A program made the position numbers and the translations under genes. This document shows, one piece after another, positions 1 to 12,297 of a stretch of 64,000 nucleotides of DNA; the first letter of the stretch is position 1; the number at the start of each line of letters is the position of its first letter. This DNA is from Lumbricus rubellus (taxonomy: Eukaryota; Annelida; Clitellata; Crassiclitellata; Lumbricidae): NCBI GenBank assembly GCA_945859605.1, contig OX243811.1:65163304-65227303 (forward strand). Direction: 5' to 3'. The notes beneath the pieces are model-generated. The model was given only the letters and a program-made list of their open reading frames with translations. It did not search any database and was not told the origin of the DNA.

Positions 1-749
1 TCGAGTGTCGGTACAAAGTGCTACAGCAGGGGCAAATTAAGTGCCGTTCGGCAGTCCTACAAGATTAGTCATTATACAAAACTCCGCAGTTCAATAGGCT
101 ACCCTACGTGGTTTGTCGGTTGTGGTGGGTCAGTAAGCAAGCATGCAACGTCGGTGAACTTAGTGAAATTAATGTTTTTTTACACTTACTGATTTTACAA
201 AAGGTTTAAGTAACACTGAGACTCACAATTTAAGACATTTGGCCAATGGCAAAAAATTCGCGGCTCAGGGGCATTCGGTGCACCGCACCGAATGGACCTA
301 TGTTAAACACGGCTCTGATCTGTAGCATATCTGTAGTCTGTTGTGTAGTCTGCATGATTATCTTCATTAGTAGGCCTATAATTATTATAGACCTTAAAGA
401 CGTCCATGCACAGGTTCTCACCCTGTTAGTCGCAACCCACGGGATGGATCGCCTTAGGCCTTACGATTTTCCTAGGAAGTCCGGATCATTTAGAAATCTG
501 TAAAAGATGCTGCCAGCGAAGATTCCTAATAGGCCTATCAACATTTGTGTATGGGTCTGTAACAATTGTGATAATTAGGCCAACACTAGAGTGACTTACA
601 ATTAATTTGACTTCTTTTATACTAGCCTATGAATCATTCGATGGATGGGGAAAAAGCACATTTAATTTAATTTTGCATTTTAGTTCTGAAATGCAAATTC
701 AAATTTCACTTTTTACTTGCATTCTTTAAAATAGGATTAGACATACAGG

Positions 750-1113
750 CATGGGCGTAGGAGGCGGGGGTCCAGAGGGGCAAATGCCCCCCCCCCCCCC
801 AAAAATTTTTTCGGGCAAGTCTGATTTTTCGGGAAGCAGACCCGGAAAAATAAAAAAAAGTTTTAAATTTTTTTTACTTTTTTTCTTTTTCCGGGTCTTC
901 TTGCCCGAAAAATCAGACTTGCCCGAACAAAAAACCTTTTGGGCAAAATGTAACACGAAATTTCAGAAGATTTTGGGCGGATGACCAGAAAAAGGTCGTC
1001 AGAATTTTCGGGCAAACGTAACGAAAATTTTTCTTAAGATTTCGGCCGGACGAAAAATTTCGTGCAAAAGTCTCATTTTTGCCCCCAGCGCTGAAATGTC
1101 TCCTACGCCTATG
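750..1113. mobile_element. Non-autonomous hAT-like element, 364 bp
   Basis: The element starts CATGGGCGTAGGAG and ends CTCCTACGCCTATG, which are inverted repeats. It is flanked by the identical 8-bp duplication CATACAGG at 742-749 and 1114-1121, as expected for hAT transposition. The interior has homopolymer runs and inverted TCGGGCAAG / CTTGCCCGA motifs and no meaningful ORF. Perfect target duplications suggest a fairly recent insertion. Confidence 0.9.
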
Positions 1114-1121
1114 CATACAGG

Positions 1122-2068
1122 CCTATTTCTGCCAGCTGGGTAGACCTATAATAGACGCGTTTAGTAATTTATAATTTAAAGAAGACTTGTAAAGATCACG
1201 AAATTTTGAGGCTTCCTAATTATATCAGAGTAAAATGAGTAGGCCTATACTTAACACAAAAAAAACTTGAAAATTTGCTTACAAATTTCCAGAGTAGCCT
1301 AAGGTTGTAGTATGAATTGAGAAACCAGAATGCTTTGTTTGTAGGCCTAATGATATTCAAATCTAATATCTATCAAATAGTTGACACCCAACAAACCGAA
1401 ATAGTACGTTCATTTACTAAACATCTTCACTAAGCTTATAAGTTTATTATGCAGGCGCATGTATGATCAGCATTTTAAAGAACAACGCTGACGATGTCAA
1501 GAAAGGCACGCTTTATACGGGGAACTGCAAAAGTCAGGAGACCTGACACCATTGTCAAGGATACATGGCTTTTTAACGTGCAGTTGTACACAAAATGTGC
1601 AGTTCTAAATGGATTTGTGCAACTGTACAGTTAAAAATAGCAAAAAGGTCAATGTTGTCCTCCGATTGGAAGTAATTTAGCATGGAAGATGGGAAAGAAG
1701 AGATTCGAGAGAAGGAATTGTGCAGTTCTAAAAATTTCTTGAAAACAGCCATGCAAGGATATGGTTCGAATTATGAAAAACCAAAACGCAATGACAAAAA
1801 ATGCGTTGAATGGATATAGGTCTAACTGAATAAATGTTATTGTTGGGTTGCCCAACATTGGAAAATTATGTTATCAAGGGGTCGCAGCACTAAAACGGTT
1901 GAGAACCTCTACCATAGTCCCTAAACTACTTAGCCTACTGTAGTGGCGATATTGATCTATGAATGTATGCTTAGCGTATTATATTACTCGCATATCTGAC
2001 TTTGCCTTGTCGGGATTTCCTTTCTTCTCTTTAGATACGGAAAATTCAAACACCACAAAGTTTGAAGC
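1122..2068. other. Stretch without recognisable gene
   Basis: AT-rich DNA with scattered TAGGCCTA palindromes. Only short ORFs without known motifs; I see nothing supportable. Confidence 0.5.
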
Positions 2069-2371
2069 CCACCGTTGCATCACCGTTGCACCACCGTTGC
2101 ACCACCGTTGCACCACCGTTGCACCACCGTTGCACCACCGTTGCACCACCGTTGCACCACCGTTGCACCACCGTTGCACCACCGTTGCACCACCGTTGCA
2201 CCACCGTTGCACCACCGTTGCACCACCGTTGCATCACCGTTGCACCACCGTTGCACCACCGTTGCACCACCGTTGCACCACCGTTGCACCACCGTTGCAC
2301 CACCGTTGCACCACCGTTGCACCACCGTTGCACCACCGTTGCACCACCGTTGCACCACCGTTGCACTTGCA
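2069..2371. repeat. 11-bp minisatellite (ACCACCGTTGC)n
   Basis: About 26 tandem copies of an 11-bp unit with only two variant positions (GCATC in place of GCACC). Because 11 is not a multiple of 3 and the unit lacks stop trinucleotides, several reading frames stay open through the array on both strands. That explains the overlapping ORFs here, which I do not regard as genes. Confidence 0.95.
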
Positions 2372-2839
2372 CCGTCTCCTCACAAAACTCTGTTTCCTTG
2401 CTCCTCACAAAAAGACTCGACGTGGAAGGTGGATGAACTGGTCAGCAGTCATCACCGAAGCAGTAGTTGATCTTGAACACAGTAGTTTCATTATGGTTGT
2501 GGCTGTGCCGCTGTATCCGAGACTTTTGCAGGGTAGGCCTCAATCGGCCAGCCCAGTACAAATGTAGTGACGAAAACGAGCGATTCAGTGATAAAGAGAA
2601 CTTGCGAACTAAATAAAAGTTCGACCTACACACCGTTTCAAAACAAATCAACTGACAATCTAATTCCAATCGCTGCAGTCAAAATTTCACAGTATCGAAC
2701 TCGAACTGACTTTTCTGATCGACAAAATGTCTGCAGTCGATTCTCAAGTTCGGAAATCAACTCTCGACTCATTGATGAAAATGTTTCTCGTCACTGGTGA
2801 AGAACTGGCCTATTTAAAAATCCTCTAATCTAATTCGCC

Positions 2840-3236
2840 GATGTTTGTATCGCGACGCATGGCAGTGGCGGTGGTGGTGGCGATGGTGGTGGTGGTGGTA
2901 GTGGTGGTGTTGTTGGTGGTGATGGCGGCGGCTGTGCTGTTAGTGGTGGTGTAATTGCTGTTAGTGGTGTTATTGTTGTCGATGAAGGTGTTGTTGTTAG
3001 AGTAATGTTTATGTTGTGTGTGATGGCTGTATTGATGATGGTGGTGGATGTTGTGGTGGGGTTGTTGTTAGGGGTGGTGTTTTTGCTGTTGATGGTTGTG
3101 TTGTTGTTGTTGGTGGTGGTGGTGGTGGTGGTGGTGATAAAATTGTTGTTGGTGGTTGTGGTGGTGATAGTGGCGGTGGTGGTGATGCTGTTGTCGCTGC
3201 TGTCGCTGTTGTTGCTGGTTGTGGTGGTGGTGGTGG

Positions 3237-3276
<40 letters not shown>

Positions 3277-3300
3277 GATGAAGATGACGACGACGGCGAT
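2840..3300. repeat. GGT/GAT trinucleotide-rich low-complexity DNA upstream of the cyclase
   Basis: Dense imperfect GTT, GGT and GAT triplets end in a clean GAT run at about 3237-3273. It lies immediately upstream of the cyclase start and could contain its 5' UTR or promoter. No TATA box or CpG block stands out. Confidence 0.85.
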
Positions 3301-3332
3301 GATATCTGTTTGTAGGTGATCAAGATCCAAAG

Positions 3333-6300
3333 ATGTTACAGACGGCCAGAGTATCCCCTCAGCAGCAGCAGCAGCAGCAGCCAGAGTCATCAACTGCAGA
3401 ACGATCAGCATCACCGGCCATCACTGTCGCCAGCTCAGCCAGTCAAGGTCAGGCAGAATGGAACCGGATGTTCAGCTTGTCCTCAACAACGAGCGAGGAC
3501 CACAGAGCCGTCGCTCGAATGACTGAGGCAAAACGATTCGATCGACTGATCCTTCAAGTCAAGCTGCTCCTCGTCGTCACCCTTCCCGTCATCGCCATGA
3601 TCGCCATCGCAGGTCGGGTTCTCTACGAAGCGGTTGACCAACATGGTCGAACGGAATTCGCGAGGGTCACTTACGAGGTCACTGAATCCGTGGATGACAT
3701 TTCGGAGAGGTTCCGGACAGAGCGATCCCTCAGCGTTGAGTTTCTGATGGCGACCGGAAGTAAGGAGTCCCAGCTACGCAAGAGTGAGTCGAGAGATCAG
3801 ACGGATCGTTCTCTGTCCGACCTGACCAGCTGGAGTCAACCGGTCGAGGTCGGGAATGTGTCGTTCGCTCAGAAGCAGACCTTCATCGGTTACTTGAACC
3901 AGCTGAGGAATCGCGTCGATTCATTGGCCATCGACTACCGTGAGGTTCTGACGAGCTACCAGCTGATCGTCACCGGATTCATTGGAACGATCCAGTGGGA
4001 CCGCGAACTTCCACAGCACGATGAACTCTGGCCGTTGCTCGTCTCATTCGATTCGATGCTTCGCGCTATCGACATCGCCGACACTCAGAAGTCCCTCGGT
4101 GATGTCTTCATACACAACTGCAAAGCGGATCTCAACGATCTTTCCTGGTTCTGGAACCTTGAAGGAAAGGTCACTTCCCTTCTCCAGCAGGCCTTCAACT
4201 ACTACACGACAACAAGCCAGACCTACGAACAGGGTTTCGTCTCCAGTGGACTTAGAGACGTCCAGGATGTGGACTTGCCCGCCGTGTTTAACAAATACTT
4301 CATGGAAGCCTGCAAGAACTATTCGGCGAACTGGACAAGTGTTGGAAATGCAAGTTCATGGAAAGAAATGATGACGAAGTATCTTGACGTACTAAAGCGT
4401 GTCGAGGGGATCATTGAGAAGCAGACTGGATACACAATCAGCGAGGTATCTACGTAATAAGCGGGTTCACCGTATCAGTGAGCTTTTGCGTGCGCGTGCG
4501 CAGTGGTCAATGTCCATTCTACAATTATATAGATGGTGGATATAAGCTTACCAAACGTTCGGAATCTTAAAGACTGGCGCATTGCGAATTTGCAATTTTA
4601 TATAGACTAATCCACCATAATTGTAGGCTAGAATCGATCTTGACCACTTCGCACGCGAAAGGTCACTGAGATGGTTTGTTTTATTTATTTATTCCGTCAT
4701 CCGTTTCATTTATTCATTCGTTGGTTCATTCATTCATTCATTCGTTCGTTCCTTCATTCCTTTATTTAGTTATTTGATATTCCATGCATTCTCTCATGCA
4801 CACAGGTCAACTCCAGCATCGACTCTCAGCTAATCGCCGTTTCCATTGTCTTGGTGCTGGTGACATCTCTGTGCGTCGCTCTCAATTTCTGGTACACCGC
4901 TCGAATGCACACAATGGTCGTGAAGGTTGGGAAGTTCACGACAAAGATTCAACTGAAGTCGTTGGAACTGGCAGGAGAAAAGCGCAGGACGGACATTCTT
5001 CTGAATGATATGATGCCGAGTGAAGTTGCCGAACAGCTGAAGGCAGGATTGGATGTGAAAGCAACATCGTTTGAACAAGTGACTATCTACTTCAGTGACA
5101 TTGATGGATTCCAAGATATATCGGGAAGAAGTAGTCCCATGGAAATCATCTTCATGCTCAACTCCATCTACAGGTATGGAGTGTTTCCATGGTTTACACT
5201 TAATCTACTCTCAGTATTCCTTATCTTTTGCTGAGCCCATCTCTGGTTATGCTACGTCATACTATTTTATGCTACGATATGTTACTCCACGTTATAATAT
5301 TTTATGCTACGTTATGCTACGACAGCTACGTTATGTTATATCATGCTACGTTAGGCTATGTTATGCTACGTTATGTTATCTCATGCTACGTTATGCTATG
5401 TTATGCTACGTTTTGTTATCTGATGCCACGTTATGCTATGTTATGCTACGTTTTGTTATCTGATGCCACGTTATGCTATGTTATGCTATGTTGTGGCATG
5501 CTAAGGCACGCTATGCCATGTTGTTGTACTATGTTGTGACTCTGTAAGAGCTGCTGTTAGACTGTGTAGATTTACATTGGACATAATATAAAGAAACAAA
5601 GTTTGTGCAAGTATTTGTCCATCAACTTTAACATTATTTTTACAGCATTTTCGACACCTCAATTGACCGCTACCATGTCTACAAAGTGGAAACGATCGGC
5701 GATTCGTACATGGTGGCCAGTGGTCTTCCCGTTGTCTTCCCAGAACATGCCGTCGAACTGGCCAGACTAGCAATCGAATTGAGAGACTCCGTTGACGAAT
5801 TCATCATTCCTCATCTGCATGAGGCACTCCATCTGCGAATTGGAATCCACACAGGTCTCTTCTTATCACAATCATATAATTGATTGACGAACTGATGATT
5901 GCTTAATTGATTGATTCGTAAAACAATGATTGATTGAAGAACTGATTGCATTGTCAAAATTAATCAGGCTATCAATTGGGTATTAATTCAGTCATTCCGT
6001 TAGTCACTCAAAAAGTCATTCAGTCATTCAGTCAGCCATACATTCGTTCGATCAATCATTCAGCCATTACTTCAGTCAGCGTAAACTGAATAAGGAACCA
6101 GTCTCTACATGTGTTGTTGTGATGCAGGTCCTGTGGTTGCTGGTGTCGTTGGAGTCAAGTTGCCGAGGTATTGTCTGTTCGGTGACACCGTCAACACAGC
6201 CAGTCGCATGCAAACATCCAGTCAAGGTATACGCACTTTCTCATTGCCTTATCTAAGACCTCAGAGGTTCGAATCCGATCCGGTGGCCTTTTGAGACGGA

Positions 6301-7021
6301 CCTTGGCATGTCTTTTATTGGCATTATTATTAGCATCGTGTAGTATCTGGTACCTGGGAACGTTTAGGATTATCCAAATTATGCATTTTTTTAACTGAAG
6401 AAACTAAAAACATAAATTGTTTCTTTAATGTATTGGTCGAGTGTAGAACTATTAGGCTATGTATAAAGATTATTATGGTTTTCATCCCAAAGCTATTTTC
6501 ATTTACTTTAGCAATGATTCTGCAATTGATTTGGGTTGGATAAAATTAAAATAATGTCTCCTTTCCGTCTGGAAATTAGCTTGCCATTAGCCTAGTCTAG
6601 CCTATACGGTGCCAATTCGGTCTAGAGCTACCATTTATATTTTAGTGTGACCGTCTATTAAAAGAAGTCGCCCCCCACTCATCGACTCTTTGGACGGGTA
6701 ATTCCAAATCCAATGGCATTGTATTGTATTCTATTGGTTTGTATATAGACCTATGTGTGCCTACTCCCTTGCATTGAATTTAATATTTACCCGCAACGCC
6801 TGTTAAGGATAAAATTATTAACAATGATTATTTAGCTGACAGTTGACCTTTATGATCGATATATATAGTCGCTACTTTGTTCGTTTTGGAATGATTTCCA
6901 GCTCGTAAGATCCATATCAGTCAGTCGACGAAATTCGCTTTAGATGTGAGTCGTCAGTTTATCATCGAAGAAAGAGGAATCATTAACATCAAGGTCAGGG
7001 AAAAGTCAATCATCAATAGCC

Positions 7022-7109
<88 letters not shown>

Positions 7110-7569
7110 AGGCCTAATATTATTATTATTATTCGTTCAGTAAAAAATCTGATGGACAAACCGATAAAAATTATGAGGTAGCCTACTGCAAGAGATGTGG
7201 TTAAATCGGTGTATGTAGATAATAATCTAGGTATGGGAACGTTATCAGGTCAAAGATCAAGGTGAAAGGTCACTAGGCCATGGTAATTGGGTAAGGACAA
7301 TTACCTTGACTTAGTGGCCTTTCACCTTGACCTTTGACCTGGTGACGTCACTTGACCTAGATTGTCCTATATAGATGTGTAATTTTATTATTCTCTACTA
7401 GCGCTTCTGAGTAGTCTCTTTGAAGAGGCGTTCTAGAAATTCCTGAATGCTTGAATGACTTTGTTTTCAGGGCAAAGGTGAAATGGTCACATTTTGGTTG
7501 GTCAGTCTCAATCGTGAAGCAGCAGAAGCTCAAGATATGAAACGGAGATCCATCGCATCCTTCGCATGA
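3333..7569 (+). CDS. NIT-domain membrane guanylyl cyclase, six exons, complete
   Basis: Predicted to make cGMP from GTP at a membrane. Exons: 3333-4445, 4806-5173, 5646-5854, 6128-6226, 6902-6993, 7471-7569. All introns are GT-AG, phases agree, and the product is 659 aa. Order: Gln-rich N-terminus, membrane segment about 77-94, NIT-like sensor region about 95-371, second membrane segment about 380-400, signalling helix with [19 protein letters not shown] (424-442), then a class III cyclase domain. Metal-binding Asp469 (FSDIDGF) and Asp513 (ETIGDSY) are present. Glu509 and Cys579 are the guanine-selecting residues, and Asn586 and Arg590 (NTASR) the transition-state residues. There is no kinase-homology domain. 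NIT-domain cyclases are known in marine invertebrates, where some are linked to nitric oxide signalling; the ligand here is inference. Met63, just before the first membrane segment, is an alternative start. The domain call is firm; exact ends are predicted. Confidence 0.9.
4476..4668. mobile_element. 193-bp MITE in intron 1 of the guanylyl cyclase
   Basis: Both ends read CAGTGA(G/C)CTTT(T/C)GCGTGCG in opposite orientation, and the arms continue inward for about 60 bp through AGTGGTCAA and CTACAATTAT with small gaps. The CAGTG terminus is hAT-like. No 8-bp target duplication is visible, so the flanks have decayed or the superfamily is different. Confidence 0.65.
5250..5525. repeat. TTATGCTACG-type minisatellite in cyclase intron 2
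   Basis: Degenerate units of about 10 bp (TTATGCTACG, TTATGCTATG) fill most of intron 2. Toward the 3' end a larger unit of about 40 bp containing TTTTGTTATCTGATGCCACG occurs twice in tandem. Confidence 0.85.
7021..7107. repeat. (TTA)n microsatellite in cyclase intron 5
   Basis: About 29 uninterrupted TTA units begin roughly 27 bp after the exon 5 donor. A shorter run follows an ATAGGCCTAA interruption. Confidence 0.95.
7235..7352. repeat. Inverted repeat rich in AGGTCA half-sites, cyclase intron 5
   Basis: The left arm AGGTCAAAGATCAAGGTGAA and the right arm TTCACCTTGACCTTTGACCT are near-perfect reverse complements around a short centre. The right arm contains two AGGTCA half-sites spaced by one base and is followed by TGACGTCA. 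It may be a hairpin MITE, a regulatory element, or both. Confidence 0.6.
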
Positions 7570-8730
7570 AATTCTTCCATCTTTCAATCTACAGACAATT
7601 ATTATTGTAATGTATTGTTATTCAAACACGGACTTCCATTCGCTTTATGAACACAATCTTCGCACAACATCTGCAGGAGTCATGGCAACGAAGGATGCAG
7701 TAACAGTTACTGTAACAGATGATTCTTCTATTTAGGTTTTAGCAGGAAAACTACAAACGCTTTCAAGCGAGAACTATCATTGTCTAATTTTGCTCATTGT
7801 TGAATCTATAGTCTACCTGGCTCTACCAAGCCTTGTATAATGTGTAGCCTATAATGTATATTATTGTATTGTCTTAGAAGACCAACTCACAAACGCTTTC
7901 AAACGAGCGCAATAATTATTTAGGCTTCTCTATAGTTGTAGTGTTGCTACGTTTATGAGTATCGTATCCCGGTAGCATTTTGTATTAGCAGACGAAGGTA
8001 CAAACGTTTGTAATCGAGAACTGTCATTGTATTGTTCTGAATTATTGTTTAACTTTGGTTTTCGTTAAAAGTAGCATATAAGATTATAGTCTTTCTTACG
8101 AGTCGCAAGTCAAAATTTTGTTTTTATATGTAGGCTCCATATACATGTAGGCTACGTGTTTGAATTTATCATTTTGCTAAATTTCTGAGTAGCATCGGTT
8201 TTAGGAGACGAGAGCAGAAACATGCTCAAGCAATGACTGTTATCGTAGTCTGTCCTTGTTTATTTTTGTTTTGGCACAATTACGTAGCAGACAGTTAAGC
8301 CTACCGTCATGATCCTACCGTTACATTTGCTTCTTATGAAACTGTTGAGGCAAATTTTATGATCTATTGACATAATAATTATTGTTCTGTGTAATATATT
8401 CCTAAACGTCTCTCTAACTTTCTCAATTTACAGCTCCGATTGTAGGCTACTTCCACTCGGATAGACAGGACCAGCCTTAGGGCAAGGCGAGCGAGGCAGC
8501 CGCCTTGGGCCCCTCGCTTCCAGGGCCCGCGCTGTTGGGCATAATATTTTTCTTTCTTGAGATTGACAATGGTTACGTCGCAAAACATTTTATACGCAAA
8601 ATCAATAAATATTATTAGATCCATAATGACTGAAAAGAGACAATTAAGGTTTTTAAAAGAGTTTAATTAGCACGTGCGCTGCACAAACGATCAACAAGAC
8701 AGTGGCGCTGCTTCAAAGTTCAAACAAAGC
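7570..8730. other. Cyclase 3' flank; possible hAT terminus near 8467
   Basis: AT-rich 3' flank of the cyclase. CAGGACCAGCCTTAGGGC at about 8467, followed by AGGCAGCCGCCTTGGGCCC, resembles the left end of a widespread hAT family, but no matching right end is visible. The rest has nothing I can name. Confidence 0.4.
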
Positions 8731-9737
8731 TGTAGGCCTAATCAGATCAGCATAATGTAGGCTAATCAGATCAACATAATGTAGGCTAATCAGATCAACA
8801 TAATGTAGGCTAATTAGGTCAGCATAATGTAGGCTAATTAGGTCAACATAATGTAGGCTAATTAGATCAGCATAATGTAGCCTAATCAGATCAACATAAT
8901 GTAGGCTAATCAGATCAACATAATGTAGGCTAATCAGATCAACATAATGTAGGCTAATTAGGTCAGCATAATGTAGGCTAATTAGGTCAACATAATGTAG
9001 GCTAATTAGATCAGCATAATGTAGGCTAATTAGGTCAGCATAATGTAGGCTAATTAGGTCAACATAATGTAGGCTAATTAGATCAACATAATGTAGCCTA
9101 ATCAGATCAACATAATGTAGGCTAATTAGGTCAGCATAATGTAGGCTAATCAGATCAACATAATGTAGGCTAATTAGGTCAGCATAATGTAGGCTAATTA
9201 GGTCAACATAATGTAGGCTAATTAGATCAGCATAATGTAGGCTAATTAGGTCAACATAATGTAGGCTAATTAGATCAACATAATGTAGCCTAATCAGATC
9301 AACATAATGTAGGCTAATTAGGTCAGCATAATGTAGGCTAATTAGGTCAGCATAATGTAGGCTAATCAGATCAACATAATGTAGGCTAATCAGATCAACA
9401 TAATGTAGGCTAATTAGGTCAGCATAATGTAGGCTAATTAGGTCAGCATAATGTAGGCTAATTAGGTCAACATAATGTAGGCTAATTAGATCAGCATAAT
9501 GTAGGCTAATTAGGTCAGCATAATGTAGGCTAATTAGGTCAACATAATGTAGGCTAATTAGATCAACATAATGTAGCCTAATCAGATCAACATAATGTAG
9601 GCTAATTAGGTCAGCATAATGTAGGCTAATCAGATCAACATAATGTAGGCTAATTAGGTCAGCATAATGTAGGCTAATTAGGTCAACATAATGTAGGCTA
9701 ATTAGATCAGCATAATGTAGGCTAATTAGGTCAGCAT
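8731..9737. repeat. 24-bp satellite, about 42 units, with higher-order structure
   Basis: The unit GTAGGCTAATCAGATCAACA plus TAAT is repeated about 42 times. Variation is limited to a few positions: CAGATC, TAGGTC or TAGATC; AACA or AGCA; and GTAGG or GTAGC. The variant order is not random: units 12-21 and units 32-41 have the same order, showing that blocks of about 240 bp were themselves copied. Confidence 0.95.
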
Positions 9738-9910
9738 CGAGTAAATGAGTTAAATAACATCATGCCATTGTAAAAGTTTTCTTCAAAAGCATTGTTCTGA
9801 GGGATTATTCAACTGAAACTCAAATTTAACAATAGAACAAAATACCTTTTGTGATTAGACACCAGAGCTGGAGAAGCTATTAACCTAAAGCCTAGTTGCG
9901 CCGCATTTAA

Positions 9911-10891
9911 CCTTCAGGCTACCAAGCTTTTTTGTAACACTGACTACCAAGGGGGGGGGGTGGATACCACCCCCCCCTGGATTTTGGGTTTGGTTTGAGA
10001 TATCATAACTTGTAATACACCTATGGATTCAGCATTAATTTCTGCACAAAATGGTATCTTTAGGTTTAAAATATATGAAAGCACCCCAAAGTTATGAATT
10101 TTTTACCGTAGGCACCCGTCGATTCCACAAAATGTATACTTTCGCATAAGCAAAATATTAGATTCTGTGTGTTTTTAACATAATTTATTTAATTAAAAAT
10201 AGTTTGCATATAATAAAGTCCAATATTCAACTATAAAAACTAGTAATAAGTTAGTTTTAGTTACAATAAAAAGAGAAAAAAACATGTAAAACATGCTGAA
10301 AAACGTTTACGCAGACTTATCGGTTCGCGTTGTAAAAAACCCCAACATTTGCAAACATTTAAACTTATTTGAGCACTTCCGGTCATCAAATGTCAAATTA
10401 ATTGGTATAAAAATAGCTCTAAATGCCCTCTATAGAATGACATAATTTATTTCTCTTAAAAAATAAACTATGAATAATTTTTAATAGGAAAAACATGAAA
10501 ATTTTATGAAAATAAAACACCTTTATTTATATTTTAATTTATTTTGAGCACTTCCGGTTGTCCAAAGACAACTCACTGAGCACGGAAATGTAGCCCCACA
10601 TTCCCTCTACAGAATGGTGTAATTGGTGTCTTTTCATGTCAAAAGACGGATAAGATACAGCCGATAATCTAAGGGGGGGTGGTGTCCACCCCCCCTGGTG
10701 CCTCGGGTATATCGGGTATAACTTTTGAATGGTATGGTATATCATCACACATTTTAGCTCAAAATGTGTGCAAATGAATCTTCTACAGCTAACTAAAACG
10801 TCAAAATTTTATACCTAACGAAAAAAGTTTGATTTGGGAAAAACCTAGGGGGGGGGTCGATACCACCCCCCCCCCCCTGGTAGCCCGAGGG
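9911..10891. mobile_element. piggyBac-like non-autonomous element between TTAA sites
   Basis: TTAA occurs exactly at both borders (9907-9910 and 10892-10895). The inner ends are inverted repeats: CCTTCAGGCTACCA on the left, and CCCTCGGGCTACCA when the right end is read inward. TTAA duplication with CCYT-starting ends is typical of piggyBac. Three G-run/C-run hairpins of the form GGGGGTNGATACCACCCCC or close to it lie near 9951-9978, 10671-10700 and 10849-10879. There is no transposase ORF. Confidence 0.75.
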
Positions 10892-11159
10892 TTAAGGTCA
10901 CGAGAAGTTATTAATTACAATTAATTGAAATTATCTTTAGAGGAAGAGTAGGCTATCTAGTATTAATTATTAATTGAAATAGCGTTTTTTAAAGTCACTC
11001 GTCATCTGCCATGGTTGGACTGGGAGCGTTCCTGATTATATTTCTAGGATGGGCGCAACATAAGTCCACATAATGAACGAATGAATGAATGAGTGTATGA
11101 ATCACTTTCTTTCAACACCCAACTTTTGATTCTTATTTGAGTTTTAGACTAGTGTAACA

Positions 11160-12215
11160 TCTTACATCACAATTAACATGATGCTATATCTCGACGTTAT
11201 AATATAACATGATGGTTATAGGCCTATAACATGACCGTGTCACGACGTTGTATTAGCCTACACGACGCTATAAATTATATTGTAAGCTTATCGATTTTGC
11301 AGGTGACCATCTCCAGGCATGCAGGCTATAGAGTGTAGTGTATTAATTAATATAACATTAATAACCTGAAGCAAATGCAACATGACGTCCCGCAGAATGT
11401 CGAAATTTAATATCACGCTGCAGTGTAACATTACACCAAGTAAACATCACGCTGCGTAAGATAACGGTATAAGCTTACTTTCGCGACGTGACAATTACAC
11501 TATGTAGGCTAACATCATGCTATGGCCTACAACACTTCACGATGTATAACATAACGTTGTGTAACATTTACGCCATGTAACATTCCACTAAATAACATCA
11601 TGCTACGCATAGTACGCAACATTAGGGACTCTGCTGCGCAACATTACACCGGGTAACATCACACAAAGTAGCATTATGCTACGTAACATTACGCCATGTA
11701 ACTTTTCGCGATCTGACATTACGCTACGTAGCATTACGCTATGCAGGCAGTTCACGATGTAGCATAACGTTGTGTAACATTTAGGTTACGCCGTGTAACA
11801 TTACACTAAATAACATCATGCTACGCAACATTAGGGCCTACGCTGTGCAACATTACACCAGGTAACATTACACCAAGTAACATTATGCTACGCAACATTA
11901 CGCCATGTAACATCACGCTACGCGAGCAGTTCACTATGTAGCATAACGTTGTGTAACATTACGCCATGTATCATTGCACCAGATAACATTACACAAAGTA
12001 GCATTATGCTACGTAGGCTAACATTACGCCATGTAACTTACTAACTTTTCACGATCTGACATTACGCTATGCAGCATCACGCTATGCAAACAGTGTTCAC
12101 AATGTAGCATAACGTTGTGTAACATTACGCCATGTATCATTGCACCAGATAACATTATGCTACGCACCATTACGATGTGTAACATTACGCCAGGTAACAT
12201 TACGCTCTGTAACGT
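11160..12215. repeat. Degenerate AACATTACGCYATGT repeat field
   Basis: Roughly 1 kb of loosely tandem units related to AACATTACGCTATGT, mixed with longer copies such as GTAGCATAACGTTGTGTAAC that recur several times. It lies just beyond the 3' end of the synaptotagmin-like gene. Confidence 0.85.
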
Positions 12216-12297
12216 GACGCATTCCTTTAATTATAATCGAATGTCGATGGCTCATAATAATAATTATTAATACATTATTATGTAGTTGAGCCACAGT

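Noticed and set aside
1959..2567. 202-aa ORF across the 11-bp minisatellite
   Set aside because: Almost all of it is the repeat, overlapping frames are equally open, and the unique flanks show no family motif or splice signals.
2830..3414. Thr/Asn/Ile-rich ORF antisense to the trinucleotide DNA
   Set aside because: It is produced by simple triplet repeats and overlaps the cyclase exon on the other strand.
8731..9737. CRISPR-like regular array
   Set aside because: Units are contiguous 24-bp tandem repeats with no unique spacers, in an animal genome.
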